Shown here in pieces: positions 22,107 through 32,822 of a stretch of DNA of 64,000 nt. The translations under genes and the position numbers were made by a program. The DNA comes from Haematobia irritans (taxonomy: Eukaryota; Arthropoda; Insecta; Diptera; Muscidae). The DNA is taken from assembly GCF_050003625.1 (NCBI RefSeq), contig NC_134399.1, positions 37,526,671 to 37,590,670 on the forward strand, read 5' to 3'. How positions within the stretch are numbered: the stretch's first letter is position 1; every line of letters starts with the position of its first letter. The notes below the pieces were generated by a model. That model searched no databases, was not told the DNA's origin, and saw only the letters and a program-made list of their open reading frames with translations.

Positions 22107-23483
22107 AGCTCCGGTATTGGGTGATGACACCCCCTATGCAATACTTTGGAAATGAAGGACATTTGCATATTTCCAGATCATAGAATACGTTTTAAAAACT
22201 AAATTTCTTATTTCTTATTTAAGAAAATAAGACTGGAAATTTCCTCCAGATTTGTAGGGCTAATAAAATTTTGTTATTTTTGTTCATAATTTTTAAATCT
22301 AAATATAGTTAAGTTTTTTCATGGTATTGCAAGCTATATTATAATTTATTTCTGGCTTATTCCAAATACATTAAATTTATTTTAATATTGATTTAAAAAA
22401 AAAACATGATTGTTGCTACTCTGAAAACATCATTTCAATATAAAGTTGTTGCCCTTCACGCTAAACACGAGACTGAGAAGAAAAAGAAGAGGAAAACAAA
22501 ATGAATCTTTAGTTGGTCGGTCAGATTACCTTAAACTACATTATAATAATTATTAAAATAAATTTTACTTTAGTCTGCCTTGCGTTGCCCACCCCGCCTG
22601 CCCTGCTGATCTGATCCAGTCCCTATCTGCATCTCCTTGACACTTATAACTTAAATATTAAATAAAATTACTTTTGTTATTCATCGAAATGTGAGCAATA
22701 CAACGACCCACTGTCAAGACAAGACAGCAGAAAAAAAAGACAACTCGAATGACACTTGGTGAACACTCGGTCGGTCACTGAGTTGGATCGATCGAAGTAG
22801 TAGAATGAGTTATAGTTTATTTAAAGAAATGCACGTACATCATCGATTGTACTTTTGTATTTTTTGTTTTAATTTAATTGAATAACAAATGACTGATAAG
22901 GAGAGAACAGATTCGAAATATACTTGGACTGATGTGTTATGGCGGATGAAGAGACAGACGGTTGTTTGGTTGGTGGTTCATTGGATTTAGCTGTGCTGAT
23001 ATACTGCTGCTGCTGCTGCTGCCAGTTAAAAATCACTTCTAATGATGATAAGAAATAAACCCATCCAAAAGCAACCCTTATTGAAAGTCTTGGTTTGTAT
23101 GTGTCCTAATCAGAGTTCCACAAAAAATAACAAAAAACTAAAAATTATAATAAACAATTTCCCTTCCGATAAGGAGAGGAGGAGTTCAAACCTTTCCATT
23201 TGTTGTTGTTTTTTGTTTTGTTCTTACAAACGGTTGTCTATTATCTTCGAAAATGCTAAGGAAAATAAATTGATCTCATTACGAGAGTACTTAGTTTTAT
23301 TTTTCAGTTTATTGCACTAACAACCACTCCTAATCAGATAATGAGTAACAAGAATATATTGAATATATCTACTGTGTATATCGATGGTGACAACAAATCA
23401 ATACACTGGCAAAAATCTAAGGAGTTTCCAATGAATCTGAAGTGGAGACATGTAAATCTTCTACGAACACAATTTCTAAAATA
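22107..23483. other. Mostly unique DNA; short CTG microsatellite
   Basis: No gene recognised. 22700-23040 is GC-richer and non-repetitive (CACTCGGTCGGTCACTGAG, CGATCGAAG), possibly regulatory. A CTG tract of about six units lies at 23004-23022; it is not in an ORF of note. Confidence 0.4.
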
Positions 23484-24240
23484 CACTGAAAAAAATATTG
23501 CCGTGAGGGCAAAGCTGTGTTGTCCTTAAAATACGAATGATAGTTTTGCGCAGACGCATTTTTTGATATGAAGTTGTTTTTTCCCTTCTTCAAAAGTCGA
23601 TTTACTTTTCCCTAAAATCGTTTTGTCCTTACAGTTGAGTGATTCGTATTAAAATTGGGTATCCTAACATGAAAGGAGCCACCGTGGTGCAATGGTTAGC
23701 ATGCCCGCCTTGAATACACAAGGTCGTAGGTTCGATTCCCGCTTCGATCGAACACCAAAAAGTTTTTCAGCGGTGGATTATATCACCTCAGTAATGCTGG
23801 TGACATTTCTGAGGATTTAAAAGCTTCTCTAATTGGTTTCACTGCAATGTGGTACGCCGTTCGGACTCGGCTATAAAAAGGAGGTCCCTCCTTCCATGTC
23901 ATTCAGCTTAACATGGAATCGGGCAGCACTCAGTGATAAGAGAGAAATTCACCAATGTGGTATCACAATGGACTGAATAGTCTAAGTGAGCCTGATACTT
24001 AGACTGCCACATAACCTAACCTAATCCTAACATGAAAGAAAATTAGGTTTTACTATAGTCTACTTGGCTTTAATACTTCTGAAAAAATCTTTTAAATGAT
24101 TGAAAACGTCTTTAAATTTGTTAGTTTTTTATATCTTGACTTGACAAATGCGTTGTTTACTTGAAACATAGCACTATGGTATTTCTGAATTTGAAAATTA
24201 AGGTTGTCGTTAATACGTTTTGAAAGGACTTAATTGTTAA
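23484..24240 (+). mobile_element. MITE family A, 3'-truncated, with nested SINE
   Basis: Begins TA/CACTGAAAAAAATATTGCCG. Interrupted by the SINE at 23676-24023 and lost after AAAGGACTT near 24231, where LINE sequence begins. Confidence 0.75.
23676..24023 (+). mobile_element. SINE copy 5, full-length
   Basis: Flanked by the 15-bp duplication ATCCTAACATGAAAG (23661-23675, 24024-24038). A box TGGTGCAATGG, B box GGTTCGATTCC. Intact family-A MITEs give the empty site. Confidence 0.92.
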
Positions 24241-24244
24241 GAGT

Positions 24245-26030
24245 TTTAGACCTTTCATATCCCTCGGACCTGATGGAATTACTCCGGCAAACTTACAAGC
24301 AGTGACTGACAGAATTATCCCGTGATTGTGGGTGATCTAAAAAGGCTGTATCAACTTAGCATATATTCCAGGAAAGTGGAGCCATTTCTAAAGCGGGAAA
24401 GTCTCTCACTCGAGTGCGAACGATTTCCGACCAATCAACTTATCCTCATTCCTTCTTAAGGCTCTGCGGAGGTAGATATTTAACTTAGAACTAGCATAGA
24501 TTCCAGATGGCTCTCGAAGCAGCAACATGCTTACTTGAAGGGCAGGACTACTGAGACCACATGACATGAACTAGTCAGCTTTATTGAAAGTTCACTATCT
24601 GTCAATGAATACACAATTGTGGCTTTTCGAGACATCGAAGAGGCATTCTATAACTTCCATCCGAGATCGATATTAAATGGATTGACAATTCTGAGTGTTG
24701 ATCAAGGGATACTTAAGCTGTTAGACAAACTTCTAACGAAGAGACGTATTTCAGCCACACTAGGAAAAGCAAACATACAAAGGTATGTGAACATAGGCAC
24801 TCCCCAAGGAGGAGCTCTATCACCTCTTCTTTGCTATAAACAACCTTTTAGTTCCCCTAGAAAAAGAACGGATAAAAGTAGTGGCATATGCAGATGATGT
24901 GGATCTAGCAGTCAGGGGAAAGTTCCCATCTACAAGTAGGGATATTGTACTGTGAGAAATGGGCGAAAGACAATGTTCTAGGGGATAAATCCTGCAAAGA
25001 CAAAATTGGTCATGTACTGCAAAGATCGCAAAACTCCCACGGTTAGGCCCATTTCCTTAGGGGGTATTGAAATTTCCTTTGGTGGGTGTGCAAAATACCT
25101 TGGCGTTATTTTGGACAGGAAGCTGAACTTTAAGCCTAATATTGAAGAAAGGGCGATAAAAGCCTCGGTAGCTTTGTACGTGTGCAAAAAGGCAATAAGA
25201 AAAAAGTGGGGAATAAACCCGAAAATTGTGCATAGGCTCTACACGGCAGTGGTTAAACCTATAATGCGATATGGTGTTGTGGTCTGGTGGCCGGCTCTTC
25301 AGCCGCCGACAAATTTTGATAAAGTTCAGCGAATGGCGTGCTTGTGTATCTCAGGCGCATTCAGTAAGACTGGAACAGATTCCCTTAATGTCATTCTGCA
25401 TCTAATGCCGTTAGACAAATTGGAGCGAGCTATCGCTGTGGTCGGAAAAACGCGCGGTTACAGTTCGGTCCTCAAAATAATGCCAGATGTGCCAAACGTG
25501 ATGGATTTCACTCTGGCGAAACTACTTTTCGACAAAAAAGTTTGAAACTCTAATTCCCAACAGTGAGGCGTGGTGCACACATACCACGAGGAATAAACGT
25601 TATATAGATTTCTACACTGATGGCTCCAAATTGGATGGGAAAGTGGGTTTGGGAGCATATTCTAAAGGCCTTGAACTTAGAATAGCGAAAAGATTCCCTA
25701 ATCATAGTAGTGTTTTCAGGCGGAAATATTAGCAATAAAAGATGTTAAAATTGGTTAGGAAGTAGTGATCCAACAAATGTTGGCATTAGTATGTCTGAGT
25801 ATAAAATCCATGGACTCTGTATTCCTTAACTCGAAAACGGCCATCAACTGCCGCAAATCTCTCAACGAGATGGCTGAGCAGTATAATATTCACCTAATAT
25901 GGGTGTCTGGCCACAGGAATATACCGGGGAACTGCGAAGCGGATGAGTTAGCAAGGCTAGGAACTACCTTACATATTCCAGGGGTATGCCTGCAAGCTCT
26001 TACTACATGAGAAGACTGGTATGATGGCAA
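24245..26030 (+). pseudogene. LINE ORF2 remnant: reverse transcriptase and RNase H (I/LOA-like)
   Basis: Decayed but collinear. A stretch near 24270 (SLGPDGITPANLQ) is the conserved region before the palm. RT follows with TPQGGALSPLLC (about 24799-24834) and YADDVDLA (YADD at 24887-24898) in shifted frames. The longest open piece (25006-25545) covers the thumb, with CAKYLGVILDRKLNF. RNase H remains as DFYTDGSKLDG (from 25610) and WVSGHRNIPGNCEADELARLG (near 25900-25960). Several frameshifts and stops make it dead. The 5' endonuclease part is missing. The sequence after the ORF (GTGATATCACAACGGACTGA, 26041-26060) resembles the SINE 3' region. Confidence 0.8.
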
Positions 26031-26054
26031 AAAAGTTAATGTGATATCACAACG

Positions 26055-26280
26055 GACTGAAATGAACTTATCTCTTATCAAGGGATGCTTTTTATAGCTG
26101 GAGTTGTACATTATGGTAAAACTATTTAGGGAAGCGATTTCCAGCAGTAGTTTATGCCCTCTCATGAATACTGGCGGTTTCACCCTAATGCGAATCGCCG
26201 TTTGGACTCAGTCATTGCCAATTGAGCTAAACTTACATTCGGGCAGCATTCATTGACAAGAGAGAAGTAGACAACCCAGG
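26055..26280. mobile_element. Two old SINE fragments, tail-opposed (inverted pair)
   Basis: 26064-26155 matches the SINE in minus orientation (GAACTTATCTCTTATCA, CTTTTTATAGC). 26177-26275 matches it in plus orientation (GCGAATCGCCGTTTGGACTC, TCGGGCAGCATTCATTGA). Both are much more diverged than the other copies. Confidence 0.6.
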
Positions 26281-27380
26281 TTCGAGTCACGGTAACGGAT
26301 TTTTTTTTATAAATTCCAAACCCTTACGTTTTCAGATCATGAATGCTGGTTGCTGTTGTGACAACGCACGGTGTCATTTATCGTTGTCAGATTGGCACGG
26401 CCTGTTCTCCGTTTGATACCACATTTTTGTGTTTATTGACTTTCATGAACGGATCGTTTTGAAGCGTGCACCGCCGTTCATGAGTGTTACTACTGCTAAG
26501 GTCATCTTTCCGCCAAATGTCAGAATTGGAACAAATACAAGACATCGAACAAACTGTGGAAGTGATGATTATAGACTCTAACATCTCCCTTCAAGTATCA
26601 TGGTTCCAGAGAAAAACATGCTCCAGAAAAGACCATGAAATGGTCAAAGGAATTAATTAGTCTAAAAAGATACATCTCAAATCTTGCGAATTTTCCAGAT
26701 AACTCCTAATGAAGAGACATTTACACTTACTCTACACTAAAGCAGAGCAATCCCGGGTTTGCCGAAATGTTGTGCTTTTTCTGGCTTTGGGAAGCTTTTC
26801 TCACGGTATATTTTTCCCATATCAAAAGTGTAAAATCGTTTGCTATATCGATAGTGTTGGCTCACATTAAGAGTATGTCGGTAATGCTATCTATACCAGA
26901 GAATAGGAATGTGTGTAGGTAGGCATATTTATGTTTGATATGCCCAATTTGATAAAGGTTTCATTTTCTGTCCCCCTCCATCTCCCTCACCCACAATTGG
27001 CTCTTTATGAGTAATTTATGAAAGATTGTCTGGAGTTAAGAGAGCAATGAACGTAGATTACGATAACGGGGGCAAAAATGTGTATGTCCAAAATTACTGT
27101 GATGACTGATTTCGGGGGATATTTTTGTGTATTTATAGGTGACAAATGAGATACAAAGCGTTTATCAAAATTTATTGTACTACAATTATAGTTTGGAGAC
27201 ATTGCTGGGCTTCGGATACTGGGTATATGTAGTTCAAATATGAAAAAGCGATAAGGTGTTCCTTTGAACTACAAACCATAATCTATAGAACACGGATTAA
27301 CAATAGCATTCACATACGAATATTCTTGGAATTCTATCACAAAAAAGAGCCAAAATATTTTTAAATTTTCAAGTTCTTTT
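26281..27380. other. Unique DNA, no gene recognised
   Basis: No repeat family of the window. A C-rich patch CCCCCTCCATCTCCCTC lies near 26972. Short ORFs have no domain. Confidence 0.4.
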
Positions 27381-28934
27381 GCATGAACTGGTCGGCTTTA
27401 TTCAAAGTTCACTATTTGTCAATTAATACACAATTGTAGTCTTTTTTTTAGACATTGAAAGTGCATTCAATAACGGCCGTTTGAGTTCAATAGTAAATTC
27501 ATTGTCAACTCTAAATTTTGTTCACGGCGTACAGAAGTGATATGTGACCTTCTAAAGAAGGGTCGTATTTTAGCCCCTTTACAGGAAGTAACATTCAAAG
27601 GGTTGTGAACAACGGCACTAACCAAACAGGAGTTCTGTTACATCTACACGCAGAGAATAAACATGATTGCCACAATCATATTCGAAGAGCGAAATAATAT
27701 GATAGGAGCTATTTTTGCGGCGACCATGTAACATTTTCACCTGCAACCATGTTGTCACTGAGCCAATGATTCTAAGAAAAATAGAATTGTCCTCATCTAA
27801 AATGTTACTATATTAATAAAAAGAATTTTGTTTCCATTAAAAGACAATGGTCACGATCTAAAATATTATGATATTCATCAAAAATGTTTTCCTTCCAGTT
27901 AAAAGAACATGGTCACAACCTAAAATGTTTTGATCTTTATGAAAAAAAAAACTTTTTCGTCGTCGAAAAAAGGACGCCACTTGTGAAAAGAAAACACAAA
28001 ATTAACTTTATTTATTTATTTATAAACTAATTCATTGTTTATTTGTATTTATAATGTCGTGCAAGCAAACTTCACATATTTTTACACACTCTATTTTGGT
28101 TCAATTTCAACAATAAATAATCATTCCATATTTGCTTCGTGCCCATCAAATGTACCAACGTAGACATCATGTAACTGCAAATAAAAATAAATGATACCAT
28201 ATATCAAAATGCAGAATAAAAAACATGTAATTTTTTTTCAATTACACTTTCCTTTTTTGTGTTCACATAAAGCCACGTGCCACTTCTGAATAAATAAATT
28301 AACATAAAACACAATAATTCCGTATTCTCCGTCCATTCCAAGAAACAATCAACACACGACTGACGCGCAAAATGAAAATCGTGTGTACCTGATCAATGTT
28401 TTTATAAAATTCTTTTCGCTGCAAACATGTTAAAAAATTAAACGGGCACGAAAACAATGTACATGTTCTTTATGGTCATGTAATGGTTCTGGACATGTCT
28501 ATACGTAACCTATAAAAATACTTTTTTCTCTGCAAAAAAGTAAAAAAATTGAATGGTCAGGTACATAATTTTCCCGACCATGTAATGGTCTCAAATTCTA
28601 CCATTTAAATAATAGAACATGTTTGCGGCATTTGAGGACCATTTAAATGCTTATTGCCAACACATATTTTTCTCCGCTCGAAAACTATTTTTACAAAGAC
28701 AAAATACATGGTTTTTGCGGCAATTACATGCTCTAGATAAGTATTAAATGGATGCGGCAACCATGTCCAAACATAGTTTTTCTGTGCGTGTACTATGGAA
28801 TGTTTCTTTAAACAGTCTTTGGTCTCCTTAGAAATAGGAAATATTAAAATTGTGTAGCAGTCAGGGAAAAATTCCTAATCATGTATTGCAAACAATGCAA
28901 AATTTCTCGCTTAAGATTATTTACCTTTCGTCCA
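27381..28934 (+). pseudogene. LINE RT remnant split by a TA-flanked MITE
   Basis: 27381-27645 aligns with the RT of the LINE at 24560-24830 (TTCAAAGTTCACTATTTGTC, then a DIESAFNN-like palm A). 28793-28934 continues the same LINE (CTATGGAATGTTTC, then GTAGCAGTCAGGGAAAAATT and TGTATTGCAAACAATGC). Heavily deleted; no function possible. Confidence 0.65.
27647..28790. mobile_element. TA-flanked MITE, CACGCAGAGAA ends
   Basis: CACGCAGAGAATAAACATG...TTTTCTGTGCGTG with TA on both sides (27645-27646, 28791-28792). 1144 bp, non-coding, rich in ACATGTTTGC-like motifs. Its ends resemble those of the tRNA-like MITE and the palindromic MITEs (CACGCA). Confidence 0.75.
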
Positions 28935-29555
28935 CACTGAAAAAAATATTGTCGTGAGACCAAAGATTGCATGTCCTTAAAATACGAATGCAAATTTTGC
29001 TTAGCATAGAAGACGCATTTCTCTAATATAAAGTTTTTTTCCTTGTGCAAAAGTCTATAATCTTTTCAATGAAATCGTATTGTCTTTATAATTAAGTGAT
29101 TTGACTTAAAAATGGGTATCATAACATGAAGGAAAATTTTTTTGGGCTAAGGTCAACTTGACTTTAATAATTCAGAAAAATTCTTTAAAAATTAATTAAA
29201 TTGTCTTTAAATTTGGTGTGTTTTTGCATCTTGACTACAAAGCAAGAAATCGTTAAAAAATAGGACATGTTTTTCAACACTTTATTTTAAAGACGTTTTT
29301 TACTTGAAACATAGCATAATTTATACTGGAAGTAGAGTCTGAATTTGGAAAATGAATTTGATAGCATATGAAGAAAAAAAGCTGAAAAATTAAAAATTGC
29401 TTCCTAGAAGCAAGTACACAAAACCCAAATTTAAAATATAATTATGTTTTAAAAGTATCCTTACTTGTATTCTCCGCTTCTTTGGCTCGGAATCAATACC
29501 AAAATTGTTAAAGTAAAGACAAATTCTTTGAAACCGGACATGCTTTTTTTCAGTG
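28935..29555 (+). mobile_element. MITE family A, intact copy
   Basis: CACTGAAAAAAATATTGTCG...TTTTTTTCAGTG, flanked by CA on both sides. Inserted in the LINE relic. Confidence 0.8.
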
Positions 29556-29560
29556 CAGAT

Positions 29561-29910
29561 GGTTAGGTTAGGTTAGGTGGCAGCCCAATGTATCAGGCTC
29601 ACTTAGACTATTCAGTCTATTGTGATACCACATTGGTGAACTTCTCTCTTATCACTGAGTGCTGCCCGATTCCATGTTAAGCTCAATGACAGGGGACCAC
29701 CTTTTTATAGCCGAGTCCGAACGGCGTTCCACATTGCAGTGAAACCACTTCGTGAAGCTTTGAAGCCCTCAGAAATATCACCAGCATTACAGAGATGGGA
29801 TAATCCACCGCTAAAAAACTTTTTGGTGTTCGGTCGAAGCAGGAATCGAATAAGGCGGGCATGCTAACCATTGCACCATGGTGGCTCTGTGATTCAATGG
29901 TTAGCATGTG
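29561..29910 (-). mobile_element. SINE copy 6, with a head fragment of another SINE
   Basis: Minus copy with CCTAA-type tail at the left, lacking a short part around the B box. At 29890-29910 a plus-strand piece (TGATTCAATGGTTAGCATG) repeats the SINE head, giving a head-to-head arrangement. No clear duplication. Confidence 0.75.
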
Positions 29911-30830
29911 CAAAGACAATAAACTTGAGGAAGATAGGAAATTGGCTTGCGTCATACCAAATGTTGCATTTACCATGGTTCCATACATATTTGTAATTTT
30001 TTTATTTGTTTTTCGTTTTTATTTTTTAAATGAAAAACTTAATTTTCTTAATGAAACAACGATATATATTAGAGGACAACAACAAATTTCACTTAATTTC
30101 TTTTTATTTGCATTTTAATACTATGTCAATACTTGTCGTATACGCTTTTGGTTCGAGTATTAAAATAACCCGGTAAATGGTTCGATCTCCTCAGTAGCTA
30201 ATTTCCTATCTTCCTGAATCTATAATCTTTGAGCATGTGCAGATGCAAAACAAACAAACAAACCACTTTAGTTGATGGCTTTCTTACAGGGAAATATAAC
30301 TTTTGGAAACGAAAATATCTGTAATTTTGCATATTTTACAAAAATATCATAAGAATTCGAAAGGGGTTTCGGCATTGAAAAGTACAAAAGAACAACGTTT
30401 GCCATATCCCTTTTCCAAACATTTTTTCTTAGAGCGGACAGTGAAACCTCTCAAACGTGGGCACTTTGAAAACCGGACAGCTCTCAAAAACGGATAAAAT
30501 TGTGTCAGAGCTAGGGTTAAAATTATATTCTCTTAACCACGATTGCTACTCGTGCAAAAAAAAAAAAAATCTACCAAAATTGTACCGCAATCTTATTTTA
30601 AAGATTTTATCAAATTTTTGTGAATAATATGAACAAAATGTTTTTCGTCGAATGAATGAATGAATGATCCCTCTTATTAGCGGCAATTTTTTGGGTGTAT
30701 AATATCCCATGAATTGTAAATGTGTCGAATTTTAAGTCTAACAGTTTTAGCTTGCACCAACAAGAAAAAGCTACTACTTCTACAAAAAGGAAAAACTTGT
30801 GAAATAAACAGGAATTTAAAATTTTTAAAG
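29911..30830. other. No gene recognised; AT-rich DNA
   Basis: Nothing assignable. A short GAATGAATGAATGAATG tract lies near 30650, and there are small ORFs without domains. Confidence 0.4.
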
Positions 30831-31230
30831 ATATTGAATTTATCGAAAATTTTCTCTAAATTTTATTTCTATACAAAAATTTCTAAAAATTGTATTTCTA
30901 TATAAAATTTGGTAAAATAATTATTTCTACAAAAATTGTTCTCAAATTCTAATATCTATAGAGAATTTATTATTAAAATTTTATTTCTATAGAAATTTTT
31001 TTTAAAATGTGTTTTCTATAGAAAATTTGGTCAACATTTTATTTCCATAGAACATTTTCTCAAAAATTTATTTCTGTATTATATATATAGATTTTTATTT
31101 TTCAAAAATTTATTTGTATAGAAAATTCTGTCAAAAATTTATTTATGTAAAAAAATTTGGTTAAAATTTTATTTATATATTGCCTCTTAGTTGGACAGGA
31201 ATATTTTGCAAAATCTACCAAAACATCAAA
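30831..31230 (-). repeat. Minisatellite of the 28-bp TTTCTATAGAAA family, inverted
   Basis: Degenerate units read ATTTTATTTCTATAGAAA, the complement of the array at 54580-55530. The block is followed by AATATTTTGCAAAATCTACC, which is the left flank of that array in reverse. This is a decayed, reverse-oriented copy of the same hAT-like element. Confidence 0.6.
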
Positions 31231-31316
31231 TTTGTTGCATAAAAAGCGTAAAATTTACGTTTTTATATATTAGCTAATAATAACTTCTTATGAAGTGAAA
31301 TTTAAACTTTTCTCTA

Positions 31317-32604
31317 AAGGGTGATACGGTCAAAATTTGGTCAAGGGAAAACGCGTGTAAATCGGTGAAATCGTTTATTTAAAAAATCAAATTAAATTTA
31401 TTTTTCAAGTTCAATTAGTATAAAATTCAGAAAAAATATTCAGTTAGGCTTTCGCTTTTCCAAATCCGACGCTTGACACCTGCCATCAGATTTTGTACAG
31501 CCACCTTGTCCACCTTCTTCTCCGCAGAAAGCCAGTTTGCCTTGAACTGCTGCTCGTCCTTAGCAGTTTTTTGGTCTTCTTTAGGTTCCGCTTGACAATA
31601 GCCCAGTATTTCTCAATTGGGCGGAGCTCTGGCATGTTGGGAGGGTTCTGTCCTTGGGAACCACCTGCACGTTGTTGGCGGCGTACCACTCCATGGCCTT
31701 TTTACCGTAATGGCAAGATGCCAAATCCGGCCAAAACAGTACGGAACAAGCGTTTTTCTTCAGGAAAGGCAGCAGACGTTTATTCAAACAGTATTTCACG
31801 TAAATTTCTTGGTTGACAGTCCCGGAAGCTATGAAAATGCTGCTTTTCAAGCCACAGGTACAGATGGCTTGCCAAACCAGATATTTTTTTGCGAACTTTG
31901 ACAGTTTTATGTGCTTGAAAATATCTGCTACCTTTCCCCTTCCTTTTGCCGTATAAAACTCCTGTCCCGGAAGCTGCTTGTAGTCGGCTTTGACGTAGGT
32001 TTCGTCGTCCATTAGCACGCTGTCAAACTTCGTCAGCATCGTCGTGTACAGCCTCCGGGATCGCGCTTTGGCCGTCGTATTTTGTTTATCATCGCGATTT
32101 GGAGTCACTACCTTCTTGTAAGTCGATAGTCCGGCTCGTTTTTTGGCTCGATGCACGGTTGTAGACGATACACCCAGCTTATTTGCGGCATCTCGGAGAG
32201 AGAGGTTAGGGTTTCGCTTGAAACTACCGGCAACTCTCTTTGTCGTCTCAGCGGCTTCCGGTTTTCGATTTCCCCCCGATCCAGACTTCCTGGCTGTCGA
32301 CAAACGTTCCCCAAACACTTAAATTACATTTGTAACGGTTGATTTGGCAACTTTTAGCGATTTTGCCAGCTTTGCGTGCGAGTAGCTCGGATCTTCGCGA
32401 TGCGCGAGCAAAATTTTGATACGCTGCTCTTCTTGCTTGGACGGCATTTTGACAACTGAAGAGTGAATTCCAAAATCAAAATAGGAGCAACATTCTACAC
32501 ACACACACACACCTTCAAAATGAGGGGTGTTCAGGTTTTTTAAATGCAAAATTGAAAGAAATACGTCAAGTTTATATTGACCAAATTTTGACCGTATCAC
32601 CCTT
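31317..32604 (-). mobile_element. DD37E Tc1/mariner-type transposon, full-length but dead
   Basis: Ends AAGGGTGATACGGTCAAAAT and the inverted ATTTTGACCGTATCACCCTT, with TA on both sides (31315-31316, 32605-32606). Length 1288 bp, the size of a complete element. Confidence 0.92.
31427..32447 (-). pseudogene. DD37E transposase, one stop and one frameshift
   Basis: Starts MPSKQEEQRIKILLAHREDP (32447). A helix-turn-helix follows, with LAKSLKVAKSTVTNVI, then an in-frame stop at 32319-32321. The frame continues with a second HTH (LSLRDAANKLGVSSTTVH), first catalytic D in VLMDDETY, second D in FWPDLASCH. After VVPKD the frame shifts and the rest (NPPNMPELRPIEKYWAIVKR) is found in another frame. Thirty-seven residues separate the second D from the E of RPIE, placing it in the DD37E group described from mosquitoes and other insects. 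The ending (MAGVKRRIWKSESLT) is also present. It encoded the cut-and-paste transposase of its own element; two lesions make it inactive now. Confidence 0.9.
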
Positions 32605-32822
32605 TATAAGAGCATTTTTGGGTGTACATTAAACGTCCATTGAAAGCAATATTGTCGTGTGGCCAAAGATTCCATGTGATTAAAAACCTAGGAATTTTGC
32701 TTAGCATAGAAGATATATTTCTCGATGAGTCGATGAACTTTTTAATGAAGTCGTTATGTCCTTATAACTGATTCGATTTAAAAATGGAAAGTGATTCAAC
32801 ATGAAGAAATTTCGTTTGAATA

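Noticed and set aside
23004..23022. CTG repeat as a polyglutamine/leucine coding tract
   Set aside because: No surrounding ORF or splice structure; a simple microsatellite.
29683..29988. 101-codon ORF on the minus strand
   Set aside because: It is a translation of the SINE.
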